A stretch of DNA of 64,000 bases, from the NCBI RefSeq assembly GCF_003171515.1, contig NC_089390.1:124001-188000 (forward strand), given 5' to 3'. This document shows, one piece after another, positions 20,730-30,765 of the stretch (position 1 is the stretch's first letter; each line of letters begins with the position of its first letter). The DNA is from Pyrenophora tritici-repentis (Eukaryota; Ascomycota; Dothideomycetes; Pleosporales; Pleosporaceae). The position numbers and the translations under genes were made by a program. The notes below the pieces were generated by a model. It saw only the letters and a list, made by a program, of their open reading frames with translations. It made no database searches and had not been told where the DNA came from.

Positions 20730-20737
20730 TATATATA
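20730..20737 (+). promoter_or_regulatory. Probable TATA box of the DUF6604 gene
   Basis: TATATATA about 55 bp before the ATG at 20793, downstream of a CT-rich tract (CTCCTCCTCTCCTCACC). This is a usual fungal promoter layout; function is inferred. Confidence 0.4.
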
Positions 20738-22547
20738 CAAACAACGTAGCATTTGCCACCGACGCGTTCAAGCTACCTATTCTACACGCACTATGGCTAC
20801 GCTACGAAGCATCTACCAGCAATACAAGCACGACACGGATGTTGTAGCATCATGGCGTAAGCATACGTTCCTGAGATGTTACACATGTACTAACGCAGTG
20901 CCTTCTCTCACGCAGTTGCTACGACAGCCAAATCTCTTGGCTACGACGCGGCCCTCGGGCCTCCGCCTCCAGAAATGAAGTCTCAGAGGCTGAAAGGCAA
21001 GGCTAGAAAGCTAGCAAGGAGCTCAAGCTCTGCGCAGAGTGCAATGGCCAACCAGGCTTCAAAACCCAAATACACACTTGCTATCAGGGACTTCATACCT
21101 CTTTCTGAGCACATTGCAAATGCCAATGGCAGAGTTGTTGATGTTCCCGACTACTTCAAGGCCGCACTCGAGCGAGTGATCTCCGTCCGGAGCTCCTTCT
21201 CAGAAGAGGCTCGAGGCTGCTCGTAGAGCCATCAATCAGGCTGCTGAATCGCGTCATGCCTTCTTCGTTACCGTTTTGCAGAGAGTCCGCGACTCACTGA
21301 AGTCTCTTGTCCAGGCTGATGCCTTCAATATGAACAGCCTGCAAAATGCCATGCCCGCAGCAAATGCAAGTGCCAACGACCGCGCTCGCAGAATAGAACT
21401 TCGGAACTTGTTCGAGATCTTGGATGTATACGAGCCTTCAGCTAAATTCCTAGCCGCACCTGATGTAGTGCCTCCACCAAAGACCGCCGAGGAAGAATAC
21501 TCTGTTGAAGTACCAGATGATTCCATCATCGAGGCATTCTTCGCTATGACCACGTTGATTGATGACCTGTCACGCCTTCGTGCCGAAGTGGCAGAGCTGT
21601 GGGCCAAGCACGATGCTGTGGAATTGGACCTGACTACCGTTTCCGTCGCTACCAACACAGCTATTGAGCTTGCGCGCAGCTTGGAAGCCGATGTCTACCC
21701 CGCATACAAGCACTTCAATGAAATGATTCCATTCCACGAGTCGTACTGGGTCGGAATTTGCCACTCATACAACATCGATGTACTCAAGAAGAAGTCGTCC
21801 GCAGACAATTACAACTACGATGCTTATGACCTCGCGGATGCTTTGTTCGTATACTTACACAACGCATTTCCGGTCTTCCTCGCGAACTATCAACCAGGTA
21901 AGCTTGCGGATGACAACGGTAAATGGGGTAGATTCAACGAGAAAGGCCGCAAAACACATACCAAGAACAAAGACAAGTATCTCCAAGATAGATCTACCTT
22001 GCAGGAGATGCTACAAGATCAACCTCTTCTCCATAATCGGCCGGCAATTGTCGAGGACCAATTTGTTCTCAGCTTCGCAGCAGCATGGAAGTCGTTTTCA
22101 CAGGAAAATACCACCAAGCAACCACCCGTTTGGACCGCTTTCGCTGCCCAGATCTATCTCGATATTCTGTACTCCACCAAGGTTCATCTCGTGATCGTTA
22201 ATAGCTTCTTAAGCGACTAATCATACCATAGGTAGGCGCTGGATGGAAGCAGATACGTTATACAACTACATTGCTTCAGGGATATGTGGATGCTCATCCC
22301 AAGGCTTGCACTAATGTAGCAAAAGTATTGAAACCAGTCAACGAGATTCTGGCAGCTGATCCCATTGCTACCATGCGACGCGCGCTCGGATCAGCGTACA
22401 CATCCTATACTGTCTGGCGTCGCAATCCCACAGCCTGCGGTTTGTGGATTCATTACGCTCGCACTAGATTCCAACAGGACGCTATGACATATGCTGCGGT
22501 TCCCGGCGCTGTCATGTGTACAACGCAGCTGTACCATGCCTTGCGTC

Positions 22548-22708
22548 CAGAGTTGCCAACAAGCAAGTCAAGTTGCTCATCAAACCTGGACGCTAACCGC
22601 TAGGAGTAGGAGTTATACCTAACAAAGTAACTACTAGGCTACAATAGGTAATCAAGCAAGTCAAGTTGGACCTTCTGAGCCCCACTTACTTGCTTGTTGG
22701 CAACTCTG
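22548..22708 (+). mobile_element. MITE family D in the DUF6604 gene
   Basis: 161 bp, termini CAGAGTTGCCAACAAGCAAG, exact 8-bp duplication CTTGCGTC (22540-22547, 22709-22716). Read in reverse, its interior aligns with family B (AGAAGGT, TTGATTACC, GCCTAGTAGTTAC), but the terminal and subterminal TCAAT motifs of B are GCAAG here. Confidence 0.9.
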
Positions 22709-23078
22709 CTTGCGTCAAGGGAATCTTCTCTTTCGCGAATGGGATGATCTCCAGCTGCTATGGAACATGCAGGGAAACTCCACATACTTCATGAGTGAGC
22801 CTCCAAAGGATTTCGAGGGTCACTGGAAGAACTACTTGATGTCGATTGGCGCGTCGCTGTCCAACTGGGCGTCTGCGAAGAGAAATACCAAGGTCAAGGT
22901 GACCAATGCGACGAGACGCAGCATATTCCCTAAGGGGCCCGCGTCGCTATGGATTGCCTCACGGATCCAGACGAATGGAGACGGGCGACTTCTCACTGTT
23001 GAGGCAATCAACGATGCCATCACCGCCGATGAACAGACCCGTTCACACCACGATGCAGCCGATGCGCCTTCCGGGCTC

Positions 23079-23240
23079 CACAGTCCGCAACAATCAATTA
23101 AGTGGGTCCTAGAAGGTTCAGATTGGATTGATTGATTACCGCTTTAAGCCTAGTAGTTACCTATAGGAGTTTAAGCCCTACCTAGATAGGTAAGTGGGTC
23201 TAGGAGAGTGACCGGATTGAATTGATTGTTGCGGAGTCTA
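23079..23240 (+). mobile_element. MITE family B, copy B3 in the DUF6604 gene
   Basis: 162 bp, same orientation as B1, exact duplication CCGGGCTC (23071-23078, 23241-23248). It cuts the C-terminal third of the coding region. Confidence 0.92.
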
Positions 23241-23830
23241 CCGGGCTCAGACAAGACTCTGTCATCCACATGCTGGCTGCCGCCATCGAAGTTGAGATCA
23301 AAGACATTACGTTTGACTACTTCGCCATGCACGACATCTGCTGGGAGCTCTTGGGGAGAATGAGGAACGAGTGCCGTCCTTACATTGCCGAGCGATCTGC
23401 TACGCAGTGGGAGAACCAGAAGGATAACTTGCCATTCATCGTTGGCTTCGTATTCTCGACGGCTGCGGGTAGGAAAGATATTGAGACGAAGGGTTTGCCA
23501 AACGAGGAGTTGCTCAAGACCGTTACGGGTGTTATGAATGCCTTCTTGGAAGAGGGCAAGGGTACTGTCATTACCGGGCAACCGAGGAAGATTTGAGAGT
23601 ATCAGTCGCATTCACTTTGCAATCTCATCTCTCACTTGCGGATTGCCGCGTGTTTACCGCTATCGAGTGTGCACGGGCCATACAAAGTGACTGTGACTAT
23701 GACTGTGGCACAACGTCATCCGACAACTATTTAACAGCTTATTTCCCAACACACCGTGAGCTTTCTGTTCGCCTTTACCTACCTTCGAAGTTAAAGCCTA
23801 TTCACAGCATACACCGTTACACCATCCACC

Positions 23831-24490
23831 ATGGACACCGCAGAGAGCGGCACTGTCACTGCGCCGCCGCTATCGAGTGCGCAAGCTCCCCCGTGCTTCG
23901 TGTGCAAACAGCCTACAACAAAGCACTGCTCCGGCTGCGGTAATGCCCACTACTGCTCCACTGCCTGCCAGTGACAGGATTGGACGATGCACAAGTTTAT
24001 CTGCAAGTCCTTCGCCACTCTCGAGGCTCGTCCCGGTCCCGACTTCTTCCGCGGTATCTTCTTTCCGCCTGACGAACCCCTCCCGCGCTTTGTTTGGATC
24101 AAGTACTACTCCAGTGAAGATTGGACGACCATCGCACCTAACGAGGTCACCGGCGAAATCATGTCCGGTCACTTCCAGCCCGGTACCTGGCCACTAGAGC
24201 GCCCAGTCAGTCACTGTCTTGGAATCTTCCACACTGACAGGTATATGACCGATGGATCATCTTTAACCCCGTTCATCACCAAGTGGATCGGCACAGCGTC
24301 TGGTACCTACTTCCGCGGCCCCTACCTTGCGCACGGTCATGAAAACGATAATATGGACGAGTATGAGGAGGTGGAGGAGTTCGGACGACCTTGCGACTTG
24401 GATACTGCCGACTTGAGCTATCTGCTAGACTTCTTCAAGGCCCAAGGTGCCAACTTCCGCAAGGGTACCGATTGGAACGGTGTCCTCTAA
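23831..24490 (+). pseudogene. MYND-type zinc-finger protein with in-frame TGA
   Basis: The frame from the ATG at 23831 encodes CFVCKQPTTKHCSGCGNAHY then CSTACQ, then TGA (23972-23974), then QDWTMHKFIC. That is a MYND finger whose metal ligands are all present but with the stop inside the domain. After the stop the same frame runs uninterrupted to 24490 (about 170 residues with GTDWNGVL at the end). MYND fingers bind peptide motifs in partner proteins. The stop could be a nonsense mutation or a readthrough codon (UGA-C context). No intron fits to remove it. The downstream domain is not recognised. Confidence 0.75.
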
Positions 24491-24898
24491 GGATTACCAG
24501 GGAGTTGTTCCTGTTCAAAGCGAGCAACAGAGGACTTGGAGGACTTGCATTTCCGTTCCTGGAATTGAAAAGTTGTGATGTCCATGCATGCGACGGGAAA
24601 TGGCCATGGCACAGATAGCATGAGACACACACAAACACGAATGAGAAATCCAATATTTCACAACAGAGTTTTGACGTTCCAAAGATAAACGTTGTGGAAG
24701 CTGTAGCGACGTGGGGCAGTTACCTCACAGCTCGAGTAAGCACCTGCCGTATTGAGAAGGACCCCGCACCCTGTACATAAAGGACCTGCGGCTATCGTAG
24801 GTATACAGAAAAGAAGTAAATAGGCATCTTCCCTGGCCATCACCATTATCTCGTCTTCATCTTCGTTTTCTTCGCATCGTTTTTTGGAGTTTGCAATT

Positions 24899-26248
24899 AT
24901 GACTTTCGACATCTCAAAGGCGCGCGAGCACTTCCCCGCACTTCAGCAGGACCAGGTGTTTTTTGATAATGCTGGAGGCAGCCAAACGCTCGCATCTGTA
25001 ATCGATTCGTAGGTATCTAGGATAGTTCATACTGTCTTCGGTCTGACTATTGCGTAGTATATCACAATATCTCTCAAAAACCAATGTCCAGCTCGGCGCC
25101 TCGTACCATACCGGCTCCCAGTCAAACACCAAGTATGAACAAGGTTACCAAGCGGCTGCAAAATACATCAATGCAAGACGCGATGAAATTGGTGGGTTAT
25201 GATCTTCCTTTCGGTATCGCGAAGTCTACTAACAGCCACTTCGTCCTCGGGTCTTCAACAACCCAGCTCTTCATGAACCTCAGCGCCTCCCTGCAATTCC
25301 CCTCTGCTTCGGAAATTATTCTTTCTAAGATGGAGCACGAAACTAACGTTAAGCCTTGGCTATTCATGGCCGAGCGTCTCAATCTGACCGTGAAGTGGTG
25401 GGAGTCTTCAAAGGAAGATGGATTGAAGCTTACCGCCGCGAATCTCAAACCGCTGTTGAACGACAAGGTAAAATTTGTCGCATGCACACACGTCAGCAAC
25501 ATACTGGGATCCATCCATGACGTAAAGTCCATCGCGGACGCAGTGCATGAAGTCGGTGCGTTATTCTGTGTGGATGGTGTAAGCTATGCACCGCATCGAG
25601 CGGTAGACGTGAAAGCATTCGGAGTGGACTTTTACTCTTTCAGCTGGTACAAAGTATGTGGACTGCTTCTTCTTAATCTCCAGTGTGTACGTTCTGTGGT
25701 GTACTGATGATGACTCCCAGGTCTATGGCCCCCACATCGCCGTCCTCTATGCCAGCGACAGCGCTCAGCAACACATGAAACCCATGTCGCACTACTTCAA
25801 CCCGACCAAGACCCTCGAAGACAAGATTGGATTCGCAGGCTCAAACTACGAATGCGTCCAATCCATTCCGGCAATCGTCGACTACCTCTCCGGTGCCTTC
25901 CCTGCCATCACCGAACGTGAAGGCAAGCTGCAGACCATTTTGCTTGACTTTCTCAACTCTCGGCCTGATATCACAGTTCTGGGTTCCACTTCTGCTGATA
26001 ACAAAGAAAGGGTGCCGACAATCTCTTTCACTGTCAAGGGCATGAGCTCGAAAGCTATCGTGGCTGAGGCGGAGAAGATAAGTAACTATGGGTTCAGGTG
26101 GGGTCACTTCTACTCCAAGAGGCTGTGTGATGAGGTGCTTGGGCTGGAGCCTGAGGGCGTGACAAGAGTGAGCATGGTTCACTACAACACTGAGGAGGAG
26201 ATCAAGGGACTGGTGGAGGTGTTGAGGAAGGTTCTGCCACAGGTATAA
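24899..26248 (+). CDS. Class-V PLP-dependent aminotransferase (cysteine desulfurase/epimerase-like)
   Basis: About 400 residues. The N-terminus FDISKAREHFPAL followed by QVFFDNAGGSQ is the substrate-loop start of the fold-type-I class V family. Later motifs are GSSTTQLFMNLSASL (phosphate-binding helix), KMEHETNVKPW (His region), THVSNILGSIHD, FCVDGVSYAPH (Asp near the pyridine nitrogen) and FYSFSWYK, whose Lys is the likely Schiff-base residue. C-terminal RWGHFYSKRL and VRVS/MVHYNTEEEI-type segments fit the family. Introns: 25009-25057, about 25196-25235 (donor choice uncertain), and 25654-25720. The substrate cannot be told: some relatives are desulfurases, others act in secondary metabolism. 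The gene looks intact and host-encoded. Confidence 0.85.
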
Positions 26249-26356
26249 TGCAGCACCTAGTCTGATTGGAATGGTAATTGAATTAGGCTTTTTTCACGCT
26301 GTATCTTGCTAGTCGCGCGTTCGTAACAGCTCAGACACCACAACCCCTACTCTCTG

Positions 26357-26539
26357 CTAAACCTCTTCGATCTCGATCTCGATACCGCCGATAGTGGGTA
26401 CATCTTCGTCATGACGCGAGCGCTTGGCTGGCTCGCCAGGGCGTGCGGTGAGCAGTTTTTTGAAGGTGTCGAGAATGATTTCGTCGGTGAGGTACTCGTT
26501 GCGGAGAGCGGCAAGCGATTGTTGTTCGTGACTATGTCC
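26357..26539 (-). pseudogene. Terminal-exon remnant of an unknown gene
   Basis: A 60-codon open stretch preceded by a splice-acceptor-like CTAG. It encodes an acidic tail (RSRHDEDVPTIGGIEIEIEEV) before a stop. No upstream exon is recognisable, so it may be the surviving 3' end of a lost gene, or chance. No family is recognised. Confidence 0.3.
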
Positions 26540-26637
26540 CTAGCCTCTTACAGCTTTGTCTTGGGTTGTTCTGTGAGGTCAACCGGTCTGGGTAATATAA
26601 GGCTTGAATATGTAGAACTGGCTAGTTAAGTACCGTA

Positions 26638-27673
26638 ATGGGGCGTCTCGCTAAGCAAGAATGGCCATTGGAGCGACCGCAGCTCATTTCCTTTGCCCTC
26701 CACTCCGATTTGGTACCACCTGGGTGTCATCAACAACTTGAAAGTTTGGGGTAAGCACCTGATCCTGAAGGCTTGGTCTGACGACTACAATGGGCTTCGT
26801 ACACTAGTATGTCAAGTATCTTATGATACCTAGGTGATCTGTAGATCGCGCCACTTGGTGTCTTACCACTCTGTTCGCCAACTAGTAGACCTCAAAGGCG
26901 ACGACATTCCTCTCGCGATAGCTTCAGCGGCACATGCGCTCGAGTCCAAGACCGATGGTGGTTTTCTTCCAGACATTGAACGCATGTTCGACCATTACGC
27001 CTGTATTAGGATGATATTGCCAAGGGGCAAAGATGAACGGAGACTAATTGCTGCCAGACAGCCTGCAGAGTGGTGGCCATCGTACTTAAGAATGATGAGA
27101 ACAGGGGTATACGATGGTAGCGAGCCAATATCGAAACAGTGCTGGCTGACCTGCTCGGGTCAACTCTCCACATGGACAAAGGACATTCCCCGCCTCGACA
27201 AGATCTGTCGTGAAATCGAGAGTTCACCAACTCTCAACTCCAACGGCCTCAAGCTACCAAGGGCAGAGAAGAACGGCGCCCCTTGGTTATGGGACCCAGA
27301 GCACATGTTCGAGAACCCCAGCTGGGACTATCTTCCAAATCTTTTCACCAAGAGGATGGCGCGAATAGACCAGACGTGTGACTGGTCTAACGACCACGAT
27401 GACGAAAGCAATCAGACACTGTTCCTGACATGTGTCGTGCTATGGTTCAAGCTAGATGGCGGCAAGGACGAGATCCTTGGGCTTCGCATGACTGTGTTTA
27501 GTCGTCACGCTCTCCGATTCTCGATTGAACGCGCGCTCCACGTCACACCGGGGTCGATTATGCGATCAGGTTGGAACGCAAAGTACACAGCGTCACTCAG
27601 TCAGTACGATGACGCTCAACGGACGATCACCATGGAAAGCTGGATGATGACCGTAGAAAGGGTAATTTCCTAG
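26638..27673 (+). CDS. Hypothetical protein, two exons
   Basis: ATG at 26638, exon 1 to 26750, intron 26751-26844 (GTAAGC...CTGTAG), exon 2 to 27673; about 313 residues. Splicing in this way keeps the frame through GSRHLVSYHSVRQLVDL. The protein is soluble, Trp-rich (AEWWPSYLRMM, LFLTCVVLWFKLD) and has no signal peptide or membrane segment. I do not recognise a family. Uninterrupted length and the canonical intron support a real gene. Confidence 0.6.
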
Positions 27674-27963
27674 TCGACACAGCCACAATCGCTACTTGGA
27701 CGGAAGTCATCCGCGATTTCTTGAGATCATCTGTGTTCTGGATGTCGAGACGCGGTGAGAGCCTTCACTAGTATTCACGGAGAATCAGGCTTCCCGTGCT
27801 CAGATTTGCCAGGCACTGATTAGTCAGCTGCTCCGTGCGCGCACCATAGATATTCTCCCTCCTTCTGTAGCTCCAATACAACAAGTTAACGCACGTTTCT
27901 CCACCTCCATCACTAGGACTAGTCTCTCTATGGCAAAACGGCTCCCCGGCAAATGAAGGATTC

Positions 27964-28173
27964 ATGCAAATCATGATGGCTACACGCGGCCGCACGGAAA
28001 TGGAGAGGCTGGTGTTGGAGCAGGAATGTATGAATGCAGATACAGCGTCGAAGGAGCTGAAGGAGTTGAAGGTTAGGTATGGGGAGTTATCGGGAGAGGG
28101 GTGGAAGAGGATTTCGGGGTTTGGGACGGTGGAGGAAACGGCGTCGTTGAGGAAGATGAGGGAGTCAAGGTAG
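27964..28173 (+). CDS. Small uncertain ORF or terminal exon
   Basis: 69 residues, charged and helical (MERLVLEQE, ASKELKELKVRYGEL, EETASLRKMRE), so plausibly a coiled-coil tail. It may be the last exon of a longer gene whose upstream exons I cannot place. No homology is recognised. Confidence 0.3.
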   Translation: MQIMMATRGRTEMERLVLEQECMNADTASKELKELKVRYGELSGEGWKRISGFGTVEETASLRKMRESR

Positions 28174-28526
28174 AAATTGGAGGAGAGAGTGATCGGATGG
28201 CCATCACAAAGATATCAGGCGCCTTTCAAGGAACAATTCGCGTGCTGCTACTTTTTAGATAAACCGCTTTTGTGGGGGAGGTGTTCCTAGCGAGTGAACA
28301 GTAGGCTCTATTACTGATGATTTTTTAGTTCAAGGCGGGGAACGAATAGCCTACATTCATCTCAAGCCCATCCACAAAGAAACGAAGAAGACGTAAAATC
28401 ACAAGAATCACCAAACCCATCACCAAATCACTCATGCCAATACAAACCTGACTGTTTGTCTGCCTCCCAGCCTACCACAATCACTTCTAAACTTTCCAGA
28501 TCCACATCTCAACCACAACTACGCCT

Positions 28527-28862
28527 TTGTCCCAACCAAATTCCCTTTCCAAGTCCCCCAAAACCCAGACTAATCCCTCCCAAGCCAGTCACCTCAAAAT
28601 GCCCACGCAAACCCCCCAAGCCCAAGCCCAAGAGCCTGAATACGACTCAGATACATTACACTACCTCTCCCGCATCCAAAAGCTAAAACTCTACCGTCGT
28701 CAACCAACCACATATGCAGTAAAAACGACACCCATTCCACCAAAAGAAGAACACTCCACCTCTCACGACTGTTCGAATAAAGAGCCCCCCACACCACCCC
28801 CGCCTACTCAAGCAAAGAAACTTGCACCACACACGCCCTATACTTTTCCGCTGCTGATGTAG
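28527..28862 (+). CDS. Small proline-rich hypothetical protein
   Basis: 111 residues, or 87 if translation starts at the second Met. The central segment YDSDTLHYLSRIQKLKLYRR is less biased than the Pro/Thr/Gln-rich flanks and could be a real conserved motif. No domain is recognised. It lies in C/A-rich DNA where open frames arise easily. Confidence 0.35.
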   Translation: MSQPNSLSKSPKTQTNPSQASHLKMPTQTPQAQAQEPEYDSDTLHYLSRIQKLKLYRRQPTTYAVKTTPIPPKEEHSTSHDCSNKEPPTPPPPTQAKKLAPHTPYTFPLLM

Positions 28863-28877
28863 CCACAGCCACAGCCA

Positions 28878-28900
28878 CATCATCATCATCATCATCATCA
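28878..28900 (+). repeat. CAT trinucleotide microsatellite
   Basis: Seven CAT units plus CA, directly downstream of an imperfect CAGCCA run. Non-coding by context. Confidence 0.9.
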
Positions 28901-30765
28901 AGAGAAAAGAGCAAGAGAGGCTCAGCTACGAACGCATTAACCACACAAGCTGCGCGTAGCCTATGATCCTCACATTCCAGTCGACAATTTTTCTGCTAGT
29001 TTCAGTTACGGGAAGAGACGAGATAGATACAGTGCGATAATCACCTAGTTTGAGAATTGAAAAACATGTATCGGGCGTCAGTCAGTCGGTCGGCATGGGG
29101 TAGGTAGACTGGCTCGTCCTCGCACACTACAGCACACCATACTACACATCAGGATACCCTGGAGATCAGTCCAGGAAAGACACCAACACTCACAAGACAC
29201 ACCCTTACACCAAACCACCTACCACACTTCCCCCGCATACCACTATATTAATTCTCAAACATCACCACCACCGTCGTCGCATGCATTTCCTCTTCTCCCG
29301 TCCTCCTTCTCCATCAACATCTACATACACCTACTTCCTTCCCCCCAACCCAACCCAAACACAATACACAACCACCACCCACCCACTCCAGCCATCCATA
29401 CAATCCCACCCACCCATCCCCCACACATTGACACTGCCACGCAAAGCCTAAGCGTGGGGCAGTCAGTGCGCAACGGCTATTTCCGAACCATTCACCCCCC
29501 CCCTCCCCCCCAAAAAAAGAATAAAAGGCGAAACCGGGCTGTACATAAGTACCGGCGTAGCGTGCAGAAATGTACCGTATATCATATGCCGCGGCGGCGG
29601 CGGCCGGTGAATCATCGACTTATGCGGCAAGTCTGCATGTGCATGTTTCGTCTACTTGCTAAAAAGTAAAAAGCTTGCAGCGCGGTGCAGTGCGGGGCGG
29701 GCTACCGTTGTATTCCCTCGTAAAGCAAAACCACACGGACGAGAAAAAAAGCGGGTGATTGTTTGAACGAGGTAAAGAAGAAGACGACGATGTAATTTTG
29801 TAGTTATGTGAGTGATGGACGGCGGACGTAAAAGCAGGCCATGTAGCTAGCTACCAAAACACACATCATCACATCACATATCCCAAGTTTCCACCATCTG
29901 CCTCATCGACCTAGCTACTACGTATCAAAGGAAAAAAAGTTACAAAAAAATAACGCTGCGTACTTTCGTAAATCAATCAATACATACTTCCATCATCATA
30001 AGCGTCGTAGCTCTTTTGCTTGCCAACACATCAAGCCCGCTTTTTACTTTTTCGCAGAGAGAAAAGAAAAAACAGACAGAAAGGCACACAACAAAAAAGC
30101 AAAAAACAAACAAGAACGAGAACGAGAACCATCATCCTGCCACGTCGTAGATCCAGCCAACAATCGACAACAATCAAGGGTATTACATCCACCAACCAAC
30201 AACGACAACGACAACAAAAAAAGTCCGAAATGCCTCCGCGAGGAGCAGGTATAGTGCAGAGTAAAGAGGCATAAAGAAGTTTCGAATAAAAAAGCGCGGA
30301 GCGGAGAAAGGCGACGGGGCGGCGGCGGCAGCGGGAAGGGCAAAGGAAAAATGTACAATCTGGGTCCGATGTCCATCCAAAAAGGGCGCTTATCGCCCTG
30401 CCCTGCACGCATTGGGCGTTGTGGTGTGCGTGAGCAGTTTTCCAATCTAGCAAACAATAACAATGTGACCTGCACTGTTTCGCGCGCAGCCAAACATGCA
30501 ACATGGAATGCGAGCGGGAAAATCGAACCAAAATTGATGAATCAAGGATAAAAATCGAGCCGAACTTTTTTAGGCAAACCATGCAAGCCCATTGAAAGGC
30601 TAACGGAGTCCGCCGGAAGCTTTTCGTCTGAATTTTCCGCCCATAACGAAAGGAGATGAAAATAGCAGTTTTGGTGCAAATGGAACCGCAGATAAGACAT
30701 GGAAAAACATTCAACTGGGTCGTATGCTACCGTAATGTGCACAAGTGCTGGATTTTCGGAGAGCC
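28901..30765. other. Gene-free stretch, low-complexity
   Basis: C/A-rich (about 29150-29450) and A-rich segments, with homopolymers near 29500 and several CAAC/CATCAT runs. It probably includes the 3' untranslated region of the minus-strand gene ending at 30766. No RNA gene or transposon terminus is seen. Confidence 0.45.

Larger units (their letters stand above)
20793..23596 (+). pseudogene. DUF6604-type protein gene broken by two MITEs and a frameshift
   Basis: The N-terminus (IYQQYKHDTDVVASW, then across intron 20857-20915 to LATTAKSLGYDAA, then RLKGKARKLA and YTLAIRDFIPL) matches the pattern of the fungal DUF6604 N-terminal domain. A second intron is 22182-22231. The frame shifts at about 21205-21215, where GAGGCT is repeated. 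MITE D (22548-22708) and MITE B3 (23079-23240) are inserted with 8-bp duplications; the frame resumes exactly after each and ends at 23596. The function of DUF6604 proteins is unknown to me. The long open stretches between breaks suggest recent loss. If the two MITEs could be skipped, only the frameshift would remain. Confidence 0.8.

Noticed and set aside
28683..28901. Frame starting with eight Met codons
   Set aside because: Produced by the CAT microsatellite read on the minus strand.
30031..30714. 227-residue minus-strand frame with hydrophobic Cys/Phe stretches
   Set aside because: Lies in low-complexity A/C-rich DNA downstream of the 821-residue gene, with no domain; probably chance.
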